Part shown: in pieces, positions 1-10,108 of the stretch
How the letters are laid out: the number at the start of each line of letters is the position of its first letter
Numbering within the stretch: position 1 is the first letter of the stretch
Source of the DNA: Pseudomonas sp. ok272
Lineage (GTDB): Bacteria > Pseudomonadota > Gammaproteobacteria > Pseudomonadales > Pseudomonadaceae
DNA: 64,000 nt
Assembly: GCF_900109995.1 (NCBI RefSeq)
Contig: NZ_FOCB01000007.1
Location: 1 to 64,000 of the forward strand
Direction: 5' to 3'
The notes under the pieces: generated by a model
Seen by the model: only the letters and a program-made list of their open reading frames with translations
Databases searched by the model: none
Told to the model about the DNA's origin: nothing
Made by a program: the position numbers and the translations under genes

Positions 1-57
1 CATAACTCTTTGTTTACCAAGGAGTTTTCCGTTTCGACTGCGCCGGAAGTGGGGCGA

Positions 58-85
58 ATTATAGACTTCCAGGATCTGCCGTCAA
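58..85 (-). promoter_or_regulatory. rRNA-operon P1-like promoter reading out of the window
   Basis: On the minus strand there is a TTGACG -35 box (80-85), a 16-base spacer and a perfect TATAAT -10 box (58-63). A GC-rich discriminator (tcgcccc) follows, as is typical of stringently controlled stable-RNA promoters. The sequence downstream of it (bases 57 to 1) resembles, from memory, the leader found upstream of 16S rRNA in P. fluorescens. The rRNA itself is outside the window, so the target is inferred. Confidence 0.65.
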
Positions 86-92
86 GCGCTTA

Positions 93-713
93 TTACGCTT
101 TTGTTGCAACAGGTGCTTTTCTAGCTATCAGCCGGGGGATTCGACGGGCTACCGGGGGTATACGCAGCACCAATAGCGTTGCGCCAATAGAGGCATAGAT
201 AACCCACTCCTGCAGATCCGCTCGAACAATCCAAAGCATGTGCAGCAACCCAAGCCCAAGAATCAGGTAGACCAGGCGGTGCAACTTCTTCCAGCGTGCC
301 CCCAAACGGCGCTGACTGTAGCGATTGGAGGTGACCGCCAGCGCGAGTAAACACAGGAACCCCAGGCCACCGACAATAATGTAGGGCCGCTTGCTCAACT
401 CCACACCCAACTGAGACCAATCCAATCCCAGGATAAAAACCAGGTAGGCACTCACATGCAGCACCCCATAAGCAAAGCACCACAACCCCAACTGCCGCCG
501 TACAGCGATCCACCCCGCCCACCCCGTCAGCTTCTGCATGGGCGTCATACTCAGGGTGGACAGCAGCAAAATCAGCACCCCCAACCCAAGTCGGTCAACC
601 AGCACCTTTCCCGGGTCCGGCCCCAGCGCGGAGTTCCAGGCCTCATACAGCCAAAGCAGCGGCCAAACCGCAGCCACCATAAAGATCCCAGCGCGCCACA
701 CGGGAAACCGCAT
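93..713 (-). CDS. msrQ: MsrQ, haem-binding membrane subunit of the MsrPQ methionine sulfoxide reductase
   Basis: MsrQ passes electrons from the respiratory chain or flavin reductases through haem b to periplasmic MsrP, which repairs oxidised methionine in envelope proteins. The 206-residue protein has about six hydrophobic segments (near 8-25, 42-56, 77-97, 109-128, 146-163 and 169-185). His86, His145 and His158 lie in or beside membrane segments, as expected of haem ligands in this ferric-reductase-like (YedZ) family. Its ATG overlaps the msrP TGA by one base (TGATG), so the two are translationally coupled with msrP first. Length and partner fit the family well. Confidence 0.95.
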   Translation of the reverse strand: MRFPVWRAGIFMVAAVWPLLWLYEAWNSALGPDPGKVLVDRLGLGVLILLLSTLSMTPMQKLTGWAGWIAVRRQLGLWCFAYGVLHVSAYLVFILGLDWSQLGVELSKRPYIIVGGLGFLCLLALAVTSNRYSQRRLGARWKKLHRLVYLILGLGLLHMLWIVRADLQEWVIYASIGATLLVLRIPPVARRIPRLIARKAPVATKA

Positions 714-1726
714 CAGTAGTTCTTCCGCAAATCGAGGTTGCTATAAAGAGAAGCCACTTCATCCGCATAGCCATTGAACATCTGCGTATCGCGCACATTC
801 GGCTTGAACAGCCCGCTCGGCAACCGCCGCTCTCGCGCCTGCGTCCAGCGCGGGTGATCGACCGTCGGATTCACATTTGCGTAAAAGCCATACTCATCGG
901 CCGCAATACTCTGCCAAGTGGTTTTTGGCTGCTCACTCACCAGGCTGATCCGCACAATGGACTTGATGCTCTTGAACCCGTACTTCCATGGCACCACCAA
1001 GCGCAATGGCGCACCGTTCTGATTCGGCAGCTCACGGCCATACATCCCGACCGCCAGGATAGCCAAAGGGTTCATCGCTTCATCTATACGTAGCCCTTCG
1101 ACATAAGGCCAATCGATCAGCGCAAACCCCGAACGCTGTCCGGGCATGCTTTTGGGGTCCTGCAAGGTTTCAAAGCGAATGTACTTGGCCTTTGAACTCG
1201 GCTCGACCTGACTGAGCAGCGCCGAGAGAGGAAAGCCAATCCACGGAATGACCATCGACCATGCCTCGACACAACGCAGGCGATAGATACGCTCCTCCAG
1301 TTGATACGGCTTGATGAAGTCCTCCAGCGCATAACGCCCCGGCTTGCCTACCTCACCATCAACAATCACTGTCCAAGGCTCGACCTTCAAGGCCCCCGCG
1401 TTCGCCGCCGGATCGCCCTTATCAGTGCCGAACTCATAGAAGTTGTTGTAGTGAGTGGCGTCTTTAAACGGGGTAATCGCCTCGCCCTGGACGGACACCG
1501 CCCCCCATCGCGTGGAAGGTAGCTTTTCAGCGAACCAGGAAGGCGCCGTGCCAGGCTCGACATCGGCGTAGCGCGCCGCGTCATCGGCACTGGCCCAACG
1601 CGGCAGACCGCCAACGGCGATACCGGCAAGCGCGCCACCCAGCAATGTGCGACGAGACAGATAGAGGGACTCAGGCGTGACATCCGACTCATGGCAGTCG
1701 GATGGCTTGGGGAATTTGAACAGCAT
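713..1726 (-). CDS. msrP: MsrP, periplasmic molybdopterin methionine sulfoxide reductase
   Basis: This is the catalytic subunit of the MsrPQ envelope-repair system; it reduces methionine sulfoxide in periplasmic proteins at a molybdopterin centre. The 337-residue product begins with a twin-arginine signal (SRRTLLGG, residues 24-31) followed by a hydrophobic stretch and an A-x-A cleavage region near 45-47, so it is exported folded. Cys152, in the motif RLRCVEAW, is the expected Mo ligand. The C-terminal half carries the sulfite-oxidase-like fold signature [15 protein letters not shown]. msrQ follows with a one-base overlap. pssA lies about 60 bases upstream on the same strand and may be co-transcribed. 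Confidence 0.95.
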   Translation of the reverse strand: MLFKFPKPSDCHESDVTPESLYLSRRTLLGGALAGIAVGGLPRWASADDAARYADVEPGTAPSWFAEKLPSTRWGAVSVQGEAITPFKDATHYNNFYEFGTDKGDPAANAGALKVEPWTVIVDGEVGKPGRYALEDFIKPYQLEERIYRLRCVEAWSMVIPWIGFPLSALLSQVEPSSKAKYIRFETLQDPKSMPGQRSGFALIDWPYVEGLRIDEAMNPLAILAVGMYGRELPNQNGAPLRLVVPWKYGFKSIKSIVRISLVSEQPKTTWQSIAADEYGFYANVNPTVDHPRWTQARERRLPSGLFKPNVRDTQMFNGYADEVASLYSNLDLRKNY

Positions 1727-1789
1727 GGCAACTCCGCAGGATTGGAGGACAGATGCACCAATAGACTGCGGAGTATGGGGGAAATTACA

Positions 1790-2647
1790 TCACTCGGCTT
1801 TTTTGTGCCGACGCAGGTGCAACAGGTATTGCACGGGGCCGGAAGCCGCATAGGCAAGGAACACCAGCAACAAGATACGCGGCGGATCGCTGAACACGAC
1901 TGCAAACACCAACACCACGGCCAGGATCGCCACGAACGGGACGCGCCCCTTCAAGTCCAGCTCCTTGAAGCTGTTGTACTTGATGTTGCTGACCATCAGC
2001 ATGCCCGCAGCAGCCACCATCAGCGCGACCAGGAAGGACATCTTCGATCCCTGGATCCCGTAGTCGCTGAAGGCCCAGACAATCCCCGCCACCACACCGG
2101 CAGCCGCCGGACTGGCCAGACCGATGAAGTAGCGCTTGTCGGCGGTGCCTACCTGAGTATTAAAGCGCGCCAGGCGCAACGCGGCGCCCGCTACATATAT
2201 GAAGGCGACCATCCAGCCGACCTTGCCCATATCCCCCAACGCCCAGCCAAAGGCCAGCAATGCCGGCGCAACGCCAAACGCGACCATGTCCGACAACGAG
2301 TCGTACTCGGCACCAAAGGCGCTCTGGGTGTTGGTCATGCGCGCAACCCGACCGTCCAGGCCGTCGAGCACCATGGCGACGAAAATGGCAATGGCCGCGA
2401 AAGCAAAGTACTTGCTCGCGCCGGCCGCATCACCGGCACTCAGGGCGCTCTGGGCGCTCATGGAGTTGATGATGGAGTAGAACCCCGCGAACAGGTTCGC
2501 GGTGGTGAACAGATTCGGCAGCAGATAGATACCACGATGCCGGACTTTACGGCCTTCAGCGTCATGCCCTTCTTCGACATGCTCATCGATGGGCAGCAGG
2601 CTTTCGGCGTCAGAGGCCTGGTTTGGCTCTTCGGGACGTTCGCTCAT
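1790..2647 (-). CDS. pssA: PssA, CDP-diacylglycerol-serine O-phosphatidyltransferase
   Basis: This integral membrane enzyme makes phosphatidylserine from CDP-diacylglycerol and serine, the first step to phosphatidylethanolamine. The CDP-alcohol phosphotransferase signature is present as DGLDGRVAR followed by GAEYDSLSD, giving the DG..AR........G...D...D pattern of this family. Several hydrophobic helices follow to the C-terminus. The 285-residue version starts at the second of two in-frame ATGs (2647), which sits about 8 bases from an AAGG ribosome binding site; the first ATG (2653) is too close to it. ilvC lies upstream on the same strand, separated by a strong terminator. Confidence 0.93.
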   Translation of the reverse strand: MSERPEEPNQASDAESLLPIDEHVEEGHDAEGRKVRHRGIYLLPNLFTTANLFAGFYSIINSMSAQSALSAGDAAGASKYFAFAAIAIFVAMVLDGLDGRVARMTNTQSAFGAEYDSLSDMVAFGVAPALLAFGWALGDMGKVGWMVAFIYVAGAALRLARFNTQVGTADKRYFIGLASPAAAGVVAGIVWAFSDYGIQGSKMSFLVALMVAAAGMLMVSNIKYNSFKELDLKGRVPFVAILAVVLVFAVVFSDPPRILLLVFLAYAASGPVQYLLHLRRHKKAE

Positions 2648-2747
2648 GGACATTACCTTGCAACGGTGTGGAAAGTTTCGACAGGTGCCTGCGGCAACGG
2701 TTCGCGCGCAAACGATGCAGCTTTATACCAGAACCGGCCCGCCAAAC

Positions 2748-2777
2748 GAAAAAACGCGGCCTAGGCCGCGTTTTTCG
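2748..2777 (-). terminator. terminator after ilvC
   Basis: A palindrome centred on ggcctaggcc, with a stem extending through acgcgg/ccgcgt and flanked by A-runs and T-runs, forms a rho-independent terminator. It lies between the ilvC stop codon and pssA. The flanking runs would let it work in both directions. Confidence 0.85.
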
Positions 2778-2791
2778 TACAGGCTCGCGAC

Positions 2792-3817
<1,026 letters not shown>

Positions 3818-3859
3818 CTATATATCCAGGCCGTTCAGGCCATTCGCTAATTTTGATTG

Positions 3860-4351
3860 TTAGATGCTGAGTACTTTGTCGCCGCGCGCGATCCCGGTCA
3901 CGCCACTGCGGACGGTCTCCAGGATCGAGGCGGTACCAATGGACTGGATGAAGCTGTCGAGCTTGTCGCTGGTACCGGTCAGTTGAACGGTATACACGCT
4001 GGCGCTGACATCGACGATCTGCCCACGATAGATATCGGTGGTGCGTTTGATCTCGGCGCGCTGGGCGCCGGTCGCCTTGACCTTGACCAACATCAGTTCA
4101 CGCTCGATGTGAGCACTCTCCGACAGGTCGACCAGTTTGACCACTTCGATCAGTTTGTTCAGGTTCTTGGTGATCTGCTCGATGACTTCATCGTGCCCTA
4201 CGGTGGTCAACGTCAGGCGCGACAAGGTCGGGTCTTCGGTCGGTGCCACGGTCAGGCTTTCGATGTTGTAGTTACGCTGCGAGAACAGACCCACTACACG
4301 AGACAGAGCGCCCGGTTCGTTTTCCAGAAGCAAGGAGATAATGTGCCGCAT
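3860..4351 (-). CDS. ilvH: IlvH, acetolactate synthase small (regulatory) subunit
   Basis: This is the regulatory subunit of acetohydroxyacid synthase; it binds valine and modulates the catalytic subunit encoded just upstream. The 163-residue protein begins MRHIISLLLENEPGALSR, the standard start of the N-terminal ACT domain, and continues with the conserved FSQRNYNIESLTVAPTE region. The C-terminal domain of the IlvH/IlvN family follows. An open frame continues upstream to 4381, but that would overlap ilvI. The ATG at 4351 lies two bases after the ilvI TAA, so I chose it and infer translational coupling. Confidence 0.96.
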   Translation of the reverse strand: MRHIISLLLENEPGALSRVVGLFSQRNYNIESLTVAPTEDPTLSRLTLTTVGHDEVIEQITKNLNKLIEVVKLVDLSESAHIERELMLVKVKATGAQRAEIKRTTDIYRGQIVDVSASVYTVQLTGTSDKLDSFIQSIGTASILETVRSGVTGIARGDKVLSI

Positions 4352-4353
4352 GA

Positions 4354-6087
4354 TTAAGTACGCTCCGTCTTGCTCAGCCACATATCGCGCATGGAGCCGT
4401 CTTTGATCTGCATCGGGTAGACGTGCTCGCTGGTATCGACCGAAATATCGAGCACTACCAGGCGATCCTTCATGGCAAACGCTTCTGCCATCTTCGACTT
4501 CAAGTCTTTGGCGTCGGTGATGCGCATGCCGACATGGCCGTAAGCTTCTGCCAGCTTGACGAAGTCAGGCAACGACTCCATGTAGGAGTGCGAATGACGG
4601 CTGCCGTAGCTCATGTCCTGCCACTGACGGACCATACCCAGGACGCCGTTGTTCAGGATGACGATTTTCACCGGCAGACCGTATTGCAGGCAGGTCGACA
4701 GTTCCTGGATGTTCATCTGGATACTGCCCTCGCCCGTGACACAGGCAACGTCGGCATCCGGAAAGCTCAACTGGATACCCATGGCCGCCGGGAAACCGAA
4801 GCCCATGGTGCCCAGGCCGCCGGAGTTGATCCAGCGATTAGGCTTGTTGAACGTGTAGTACTGCGCCGCGAACATCTGGTGCTGGCCCACGTCAGAAGTC
4901 ACAAAGGCATCGCCCTTGGTCACTTCGCACAGGGTCTCGATCACGGTCTGCGGCTTGATCTTGCTGCCATCGCCCTTGTCATACGGGAAAAGACCGCGAT
5001 CACCGCGCCACTCGTCGACCTGCTTCCACCAACTGGCAACGGACTCCTGGTTCGGGGTCTCGCCGATTTCCTTGAGGATCGCGACCATTTCGCTCAGGAC
5101 GCTCTCAACCGGACCCACGATCGGCACATCGGCCTTGATGGTCTTGGAAATCGAAGCCGGGTCGATGTCGATGTGAATGATCTTGGCGTTCGGACAGAAC
5201 TTGGCCGGGCCGTTGATCACGCGGTCATCGAAGCGCGCACCCACTGCCAGGATCACATCGGCATGGTGCATGGCCAGGTTGGCGGTGTAGCTGCCGTGCA
5301 TGCCGAGCATGCCAATGAACTGACGGTCGGTGCCAGGGTAGGCACCCAACCCCATCAGGGTATTGGTCACGGGCAGGTTGAGCATTTGTGCCAGTTCGGT
5401 CAGCGGCGCGGAGCCACCACCGAGGATCACGCCGCCGCCTGCGTACAGCACAGGACGCTTGGCCGCCAGCAGCATCTCTGCCGCCTTGCGGATTTGCCCG
5501 GAGTGACCGCGTACAGCCGGGCTGTAGGAACGCAGCTTGGCTTTTTTCGGGAAGATGTATTCGAACTTCTCGGCCGGGTTGGTCATGTCTTTCGGGATAT
5601 CGACAACGACTGGGCCAGGACGACCGGATTGCGCCAGGTAGAAGGCTTTCTTCATGACTTCCGGGATTTCCGAAGCGTGCTTGATCATGAAGCTGTGCTT
5701 CACGATCGGCCGGGAGATACCGATCATGTCGGTTTCCTGGAACGCATCGGTGCCCACCATGGTGCTAGGCACCTGGCCGGAAATGATCACCATCGGAATG
5801 GAGTCCATATAGGCCGTGGCAATACCGGTAATGGCGTTGGTTGCACCCGGACCCGAGGTCACCAGTACCACGCCAGCCTTGCCGGTGGCACGGGCATAAC
5901 CGTCTGCCATATGGGTTGCCGCTTGCTCATGACGAACCAGGATATGGGTCACTTCCGGCTCTTTGAACAGGGCATCGTAGACATGAAGAAGAGCACCGCC
6001 CGGGTACCCGTAGATGTATTTGACGCCTTCGTCACGCAAAAAGCGGACGAGCATCTCACCGCCAGATAAAAGCTCCACGTTGTTCAC
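4354..6087 (-). CDS. ilvI: IlvI, acetolactate synthase catalytic subunit (thiamine diphosphate dependent)
   Basis: This enzyme condenses two pyruvates, or pyruvate and 2-oxobutyrate, in the first common step of branched-chain amino acid synthesis. The 577-residue protein has the three TPP-enzyme domains. The catalytic glutamate lies in [16 protein letters not shown], followed by TSGPGATN, and the C-terminal TPP/Mg motif is [11 protein letters not shown]. The Mg motif is GEG rather than the commoner GDG; I recall the same variant in other pseudomonads, so I do not read it as damage. It is the first gene of ilvI-ilvH-ilvC, with a long leader region upstream. Confidence 0.97.
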   Translation of the reverse strand: MNNVELLSGGEMLVRFLRDEGVKYIYGYPGGALLHVYDALFKEPEVTHILVRHEQAATHMADGYARATGKAGVVLVTSGPGATNAITGIATAYMDSIPMVIISGQVPSTMVGTDAFQETDMIGISRPIVKHSFMIKHASEIPEVMKKAFYLAQSGRPGPVVVDIPKDMTNPAEKFEYIFPKKAKLRSYSPAVRGHSGQIRKAAEMLLAAKRPVLYAGGGVILGGGSAPLTELAQMLNLPVTNTLMGLGAYPGTDRQFIGMLGMHGSYTANLAMHHADVILAVGARFDDRVINGPAKFCPNAKIIHIDIDPASISKTIKADVPIVGPVESVLSEMVAILKEIGETPNQESVASWWKQVDEWRGDRGLFPYDKGDGSKIKPQTVIETLCEVTKGDAFVTSDVGQHQMFAAQYYTFNKPNRWINSGGLGTMGFGFPAAMGIQLSFPDADVACVTGEGSIQMNIQELSTCLQYGLPVKIVILNNGVLGMVRQWQDMSYGSRHSHSYMESLPDFVKLAEAYGHVGMRITDAKDLKSKMAEAFAMKDRLVVLDISVDTSEHVYPMQIKDGSMRDMWLSKTERT

Positions 6088-6519
6088 CTCTAAAACGCCA
6101 GAATACCGCCCACATGAAACAGGACGGGTCTTAATAGGTTTACTTCCCAGCAGAGCATGAGCGACGGTGGTCGCCGACTACGTCAGCACTGACTGAGCAA
6201 GTATTGGGATAGCTCCAAGTGTTGCGGAGCTTTCCCACCCAGCGCGAGGTAACGCGTTGCGGGTGTAGCAGGTCGGCGCGGGTGTGCGCCTCATGATCTG
6301 CTGTGCGGGCCTGCTTCTGGCAGTCCCTCTACAGCGGACTTTGGATTCTTCTGTTTCGCCCTCTGCAAGTCAAGCCGTCTATGTGCCTAATTCGAACTAA
6401 GCGCATGAGAACGCAAGAAAAAACCTCTAAACCCCACGCCGGATAACTTCGATTGCGCACTTTTGGCAAGGAAATGGCATGCGAACGTACCGGCCTGTCA
6501 TCAAGGGATTGGTTGGCGT
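6088..6519. other. long non-coding leader/intergenic region upstream of ilvI
   Basis: About 430 bases separate ilvI from the terminator of the mrcB operon. No convincing protein gene was found on either strand. It contains a candidate promoter (6345-6373, minus) and a possible 38-codon leader reading frame (6178-6294, minus) whose last codons are rich in Leu, Ile and Val. A small hairpin (gcgac/gtcgc) follows that frame but has no T-run, so attenuation is only a possibility. Confidence 0.5.
6345..6373 (-). promoter_or_regulatory. candidate sigma-70 promoter for ilvIHC
   Basis: On the minus strand, TTGACT (6368-6373) and AAGAAT (6345-6350) are separated by 17 bases. The -35 box matches consensus at 5 of 6 positions and the -10 at 4 of 6. 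It points toward ilvI and would give a leader of about 250 bases. Confidence 0.35.
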
Positions 6520-6558
6520 GAGAGAAACGAAACAACTGCCAGCGGGCGCCGGCAGTTG
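6520..6558 (-). terminator. terminator of the mrcB-lpoP-yqcC operon
   Basis: An 8-base-pair stem (6533-6540 with 6551-6558, caactgcc/ggcagttg) lies just beyond the yqcC stop codon. On the minus strand it is followed by a T-rich tail (tttcgtttctc). It closes the PBP1b operon. Confidence 0.75.
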
Positions 6559-6563
6559 TGGCA

Positions 6564-6899
6564 TCACCGGGAGGCGGTGATGAGCAGGTCGAATTGCTTG
6601 AGCAAGTGCTGCAACTGGCGGTCCTTGCCTTGGACATTGCGTCCGGCAAATACCATCTCGGCCATTTCCTGGATGCCGGAGGCATTGGGCAGCGGCAGGT
6701 CCTGCTCAAGGATCACTTTCATGCGCGGCAAGAAGATCCATTGCAGCCACTGCTCGAAATCCAGGGTATCGACGCTGAACGGCTCGACACTCGACAGCGC
6801 CTCCCGGGAAGGCGCGACTTCATCCCACCAGCCTTGCAGCCGTAGCTCACACTCGATCAGCAACAACTGTTCGGCTATTTTCGAAAAACGGACGTCCAT
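6564..6899 (-). CDS. yqcC: YqcC family protein of unknown function
   Basis: This 111-residue soluble protein matches the YqcC family (DUF446), whose biochemical role is not established. Recognisable segments are the N-terminal amphipathic helix around ECELRLQGWWDE and the tryptophan-rich core FEQWLQWIFLPRM, both typical of the family. It is the last gene of the mrcB-lpoP-yqcC operon: its ATG overlaps the stop of lpoP by one base. The same neighbourhood exists in P. aeruginosa. The context suggests, but does not show, a link to envelope growth. Confidence 0.8.
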   Translation of the reverse strand: MDVRFSKIAEQLLLIECELRLQGWWDEVAPSREALSSVEPFSVDTLDFEQWLQWIFLPRMKVILEQDLPLPNASGIQEMAEMVFAGRNVQGKDRQLQHLLKQFDLLITASR

Positions 6900-7651
6900 C
6901 AGAGCGAAACCTTGGCCTTCTGACGCGCCTGGGCGGCGCCAGCAGCATCGCCCTGCTTCTCACGTGCCTGGGCGATCAAGTCCCACAAGCTGGCCTGAAG
7001 CGCCGGACGTCCATTGGCGAAGGTCAACCCACGACGGGCAAACTGCTCGGCCTGTGGGGCGTCGCCCTGGGCCATGCGCACTTGTGCCAGGCGATAGAGC
7101 ACCTGTGGCTCACGCGGGGCAACCCGTTGCGCGCGCTCAAGACTTGAAGAGGCACCGTTGAGGTCACCACTGGCCTGCTGCTGTTGCGCCGTAGTCAACA
7201 ACGCCAGGACCGGGCCATCGAGTTGCTCATCGGCAGACAGGCCGCCCACACTGGCGCTGCTCGCCGGTGGAATGCCACTCGGCGTCGATGGCAGGGTGTA
7301 GCTGCCCTGGTTGATCGGGCCACTATCGAACGTCGGGCCCGGGGTGATCGGTCCGGAGCTGGCTGGACCGGGGGTGATCGGCTGGGTGCTGATCGGCATC
7401 GAGGTCGTCGCGCCACCGCCCGGAATCATCACGACCACGCCGCTATCACCCTGCGGGATAGCCTGGGCCTGTGCCTGCCCTGGGCGCGTCACAGTGGTCT
7501 TGCGAAACCCGCCGGTGGCGGACAAACGTTCGCTGTTGGAAACCGCCGTGCCGGAATCAACCACCGGGATCGAGCCACGCTGTACGCTGGAGCAACCACT
7601 GAGCAAAGCCAGCGCGGTCAACGTTACCGCTGGAATAAACCACTTGTTCAC
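6899..7651 (-). CDS. lpoP: LpoP-like outer-membrane lipoprotein, predicted activator of PBP1b
   Basis: The 250-residue product starts with a lipoprotein signal ending in LLSGC (Cys20), so it should be lipidated. A long flexible stretch rich in Pro, Gly, Ser and Thr (about 50-135) could span the periplasm. The C-terminal part (about 140-245) has TPR-like helices (SSLERAQRVAPREPQVLYRLAQ and following). In P. aeruginosa the TPR lipoprotein beside the PBP1b gene, LpoP, activates that synthase; I assign the name by architecture and position. It begins about 17 bases after the mrcB stop and is coupled to yqcC. The low-complexity linker is the least conserved part. Confidence 0.8.
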   Translation of the reverse strand: MNKWFIPAVTLTALALLSGCSSVQRGSIPVVDSGTAVSNSERLSATGGFRKTTVTRPGQAQAQAIPQGDSGVVVMIPGGGATTSMPISTQPITPGPASSGPITPGPTFDSGPINQGSYTLPSTPSGIPPASSASVGGLSADEQLDGPVLALLTTAQQQQASGDLNGASSSLERAQRVAPREPQVLYRLAQVRMAQGDAPQAEQFARRGLTFANGRPALQASLWDLIAQAREKQGDAAGAAQARQKAKVSL

Positions 7652-7667
7652 TTCAAACCCTCTTTGC

Positions 7668-9992
7668 TTAATTCATCCAGCCCTTGACCCAATCCATCAC
7701 CGACTCGTCAGATCCGGGGCCGGAGCCACCGCATGCTGCGCCGGGAGGCGGTTCGCTGCCGCGAATATACGGCATCTGCACTGCGCCTGGGCAGCTGGAA
7801 TCCGAGCCCTGTCCGGTTCGAGAATCAATCCAGGCCTGGACGATGTTTTCCGGCTGCGGCATGTCCAGCGGCAACGGGTCGGCCTTGCGCATGAAACTGC
7901 TCCAGACCTGCAATGCCCCCGTGGCGCCGGTGAACGGTGTTTTGCCGTTGTCATCACGGCCCAGCCACACCACCGCCAGCAGATCCTGGCTGAAGCCGGC
8001 GAACCAGCTGTCTCGCGAATCGTTACTGGTACCGGTCTTACCCGCCAGCGTCAGCGTCTTGGGCAGCACGTTGTAGACCGAACTACCGGTACCTTCGCGC
8101 ATGACTCGCTGCATGGCGCTCTGGATCAGGTAGATGGAGGCCGGATCAAAGCGTTGCTGAATCTGGAACGGATAACGCTTGAGCGGCTCACCTTCAGCGG
8201 TCAAGACGCTGCGAATCCCCCGCATCGGCGTATTGAAACCACCGTTGGCCAGGGTCTGGTACATGGTGGCCACTTCAATCGGCGTCAAGGCGCCCGCCCC
8301 CAGCAACATCGACGGGAAGGCCGGGAACTCACGGGTGACACCCAGGCGACCCAGGGTTTTCAGGACGTTGGGAACTCCGACTTCCAGCCCCAGGCGGGCC
8401 GTCGACAGGTTGTAGGAGTGCGCCAACCCTTGGTACAGGAACACCGTACCGTGGGAGCGACGATCGTAGTTCTGTGGTTTCCAGACCTGACCGTCGGCGC
8501 CCTTGACCGAGAAGGGTTCATCAGACAGCCAACTGGTCAGGGTGTACTGGCTTGGTTTCTCCAGCGCAGTCAGGTACACGGCCGGCTTGATCAGCGAGCC
8601 AATCGGCCGCACCGCATCCAGCGCCCGGTTGAACCCGGCGAAACCCGGCTGGCGGCTGCCGATCATGGCCTGGACTTCACCGGTTTCCGGGTTGGTCACC
8701 ACCATGGCCGCCTCGACGTCTTCCGAGCCCTTGCGCCCGGACAGCCGCTTGAAGGTGTCACTGACCGAGGCTTCGGCTTTCATCTGCAGAATCGGATCGA
8801 AACTGGTGAAGATCCGCAGCCCTTCTTCGGTCAAGTCTTCGTCGCGGTAATCTTCGCGCAACTGGCGTTTGACCAAATCGATAAAGCCCGGGAACGAGCT
8901 GTCGGCGAGTTTGCCGCGCGTCGTCACACCCAGTGGCATTTTCTTCGCGGCAGCGACCTGCTCGGCCGTGGCAACGCCCTGCTGCTCAAGGACATCGAGC
9001 ACCAGATTGCGCCGTTCAAGCGCCCGTTCCGGGTTGCGACGCGGATTGTAATAGGACGGCCCCTTGACCATCCCGACCAGCAAGGCAACTTGATGCAGCT
9101 TCAGCTCGGACAACGGTTGCCCGAAGAAGAACTGGCTGGCCAGGCCAAAACCATGCACCGCCCGCTGACCGTCTTGGCCGACGAACACTTCATTGAGGTA
9201 AGCCTCAAGAATCTCCTGCTTGTCGTAATGCAGCTCAAGCAGCATCGCCATCATGGCTTCGGTGAGCTTACGACTCAGGCTGCGCTCGTTGGTCAGGTAG
9301 AAGTTCTTGACCAACTGCTGGGTCAGCGTACTGCCGCCCTGGGTCATCTTGCCGCCAGACGTGTTGACCCAGACCGCGCGGGCAATCGATTTCGGTGACA
9401 CGCCCCAGTGGCCATAGAAATCCCGGTCTTCCACGGCAACCAGGGTTTCGAGCAAGTACGGCGGGACCTGATCGAGCTTGATCAAGATCCGATCTTCGAG
9501 ATTCTTCGGGTAAATCCCGCCGATCAACAGCGGCTCCAGGCGCACCACGGAAAGCTTCGAGCCGTTAAGGGCGGAAAGCTCGGCCACATAGTCGCCGGAG
9601 AAACGCACACGCACCGGCTGGGCCTTCTCCATGCCTTCATAGAACTGGAAGCCACGGGTATTGAGGTCAACGGTGTTGCCACTGACCGCCGCAGCACCGG
9701 GGCCATTGGCGACGCCTTCGCGGCGATAGCCCAGGGCGTCGAGCTCGGTGAGGAAGTCGGCCTTACTGAGCTTTTGTCCGACGAACAGCTCCAGTGGACG
9801 CGCATAAACCTTGGCCGGAATGGTCCAGCGTTTGCCGGAGAACTTCTCCTGAACCACGGCATCGAGGTAAACGGCGAAACCTGCGAGCACCACAAGACCG
9901 ACCAGGCTGAGCTTCAGCGCCCAGCCCAGCCAGGGGCGCAGGCCGCTGGAGGGACGTTTTTTAGCTTTGCGGGGGGATCGTGTTCGAGTCAT
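7668..9992 (-). CDS. mrcB: Penicillin-binding protein 1B, bifunctional peptidoglycan synthase
   Basis: This inner-membrane enzyme polymerises glycan strands (GT51 glycosyltransferase) and crosslinks peptides (transpeptidase). It has a basic cytoplasmic tail, one membrane segment (about 23-42), a UB2H-like region (about 60-150), the GT domain with catalytic Glu188 in VEDRDFYGHW and TQGGSTLTQQ, and the transpeptidase SxxK motif S466-L-I-K469 and KTGTSNDSRDSW. At 774 residues the length fits PBP1b. No ribosome binding site precedes the ATG, and a perfect TATAAT ends 8 bases upstream of it, so the mRNA may be leaderless. It heads the operon with lpoP and yqcC. Confidence 0.96.
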   Translation of the reverse strand: MTRTRSPRKAKKRPSSGLRPWLGWALKLSLVGLVVLAGFAVYLDAVVQEKFSGKRWTIPAKVYARPLELFVGQKLSKADFLTELDALGYRREGVANGPGAAAVSGNTVDLNTRGFQFYEGMEKAQPVRVRFSGDYVAELSALNGSKLSVVRLEPLLIGGIYPKNLEDRILIKLDQVPPYLLETLVAVEDRDFYGHWGVSPKSIARAVWVNTSGGKMTQGGSTLTQQLVKNFYLTNERSLSRKLTEAMMAMLLELHYDKQEILEAYLNEVFVGQDGQRAVHGFGLASQFFFGQPLSELKLHQVALLVGMVKGPSYYNPRRNPERALERRNLVLDVLEQQGVATAEQVAAAKKMPLGVTTRGKLADSSFPGFIDLVKRQLREDYRDEDLTEEGLRIFTSFDPILQMKAEASVSDTFKRLSGRKGSEDVEAAMVVTNPETGEVQAMIGSRQPGFAGFNRALDAVRPIGSLIKPAVYLTALEKPSQYTLTSWLSDEPFSVKGADGQVWKPQNYDRRSHGTVFLYQGLAHSYNLSTARLGLEVGVPNVLKTLGRLGVTREFPAFPSMLLGAGALTPIEVATMYQTLANGGFNTPMRGIRSVLTAEGEPLKRYPFQIQQRFDPASIYLIQSAMQRVMREGTGSSVYNVLPKTLTLAGKTGTSNDSRDSWFAGFSQDLLAVVWLGRDDNGKTPFTGATGALQVWSSFMRKADPLPLDMPQPENIVQAWIDSRTGQGSDSSCPGAVQMPYIRGSEPPPGAACGGSGPGSDESVMDWVKGWMN

Positions 9993-10000
9993 GGCGGCGG

Positions 10001-10006
10001 ATTATA
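10001..10006 (-). promoter_or_regulatory. -10 box of a possible leaderless mrcB promoter
   Basis: A perfect TATAAT on the minus strand ends 8 bases before the mrcB ATG, placing the expected transcription start one or two bases from the start codon. No good -35 match stands at 16-18 bases. The ATG has no Shine-Dalgarno sequence; the 8 bases upstream are only C and G. Confidence 0.45.
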
Positions 10007-10108
10007 CGCACTTTGCTGCCGATCAACATGAGCCCGGCGAGGTTTGCGTTAGCCTCGCTTGCAGCCATAATGGCGGCCTCGAATTTTCCGAACTCTGAAG
10101 GATCGCCC

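Noticed and set aside
10..198. A 62-codon frame at the left edge
   Set aside because: It overlies the rrn-type promoter and the end of msrQ on the other strand and has no recognisable protein feature.
4423..6069. A 548-codon open frame opposite ilvI, and similar long frames opposite mrcB (7311-9398), DUF748 (33031-35448), pgi (29259-30938), benK (46001-47632) and clpB (53972-56431)
   Set aside because: These are mirror frames caused by high GC3. Their translations have no domains, start contexts or conservation that I can see, while the opposite strand encodes well-known proteins.
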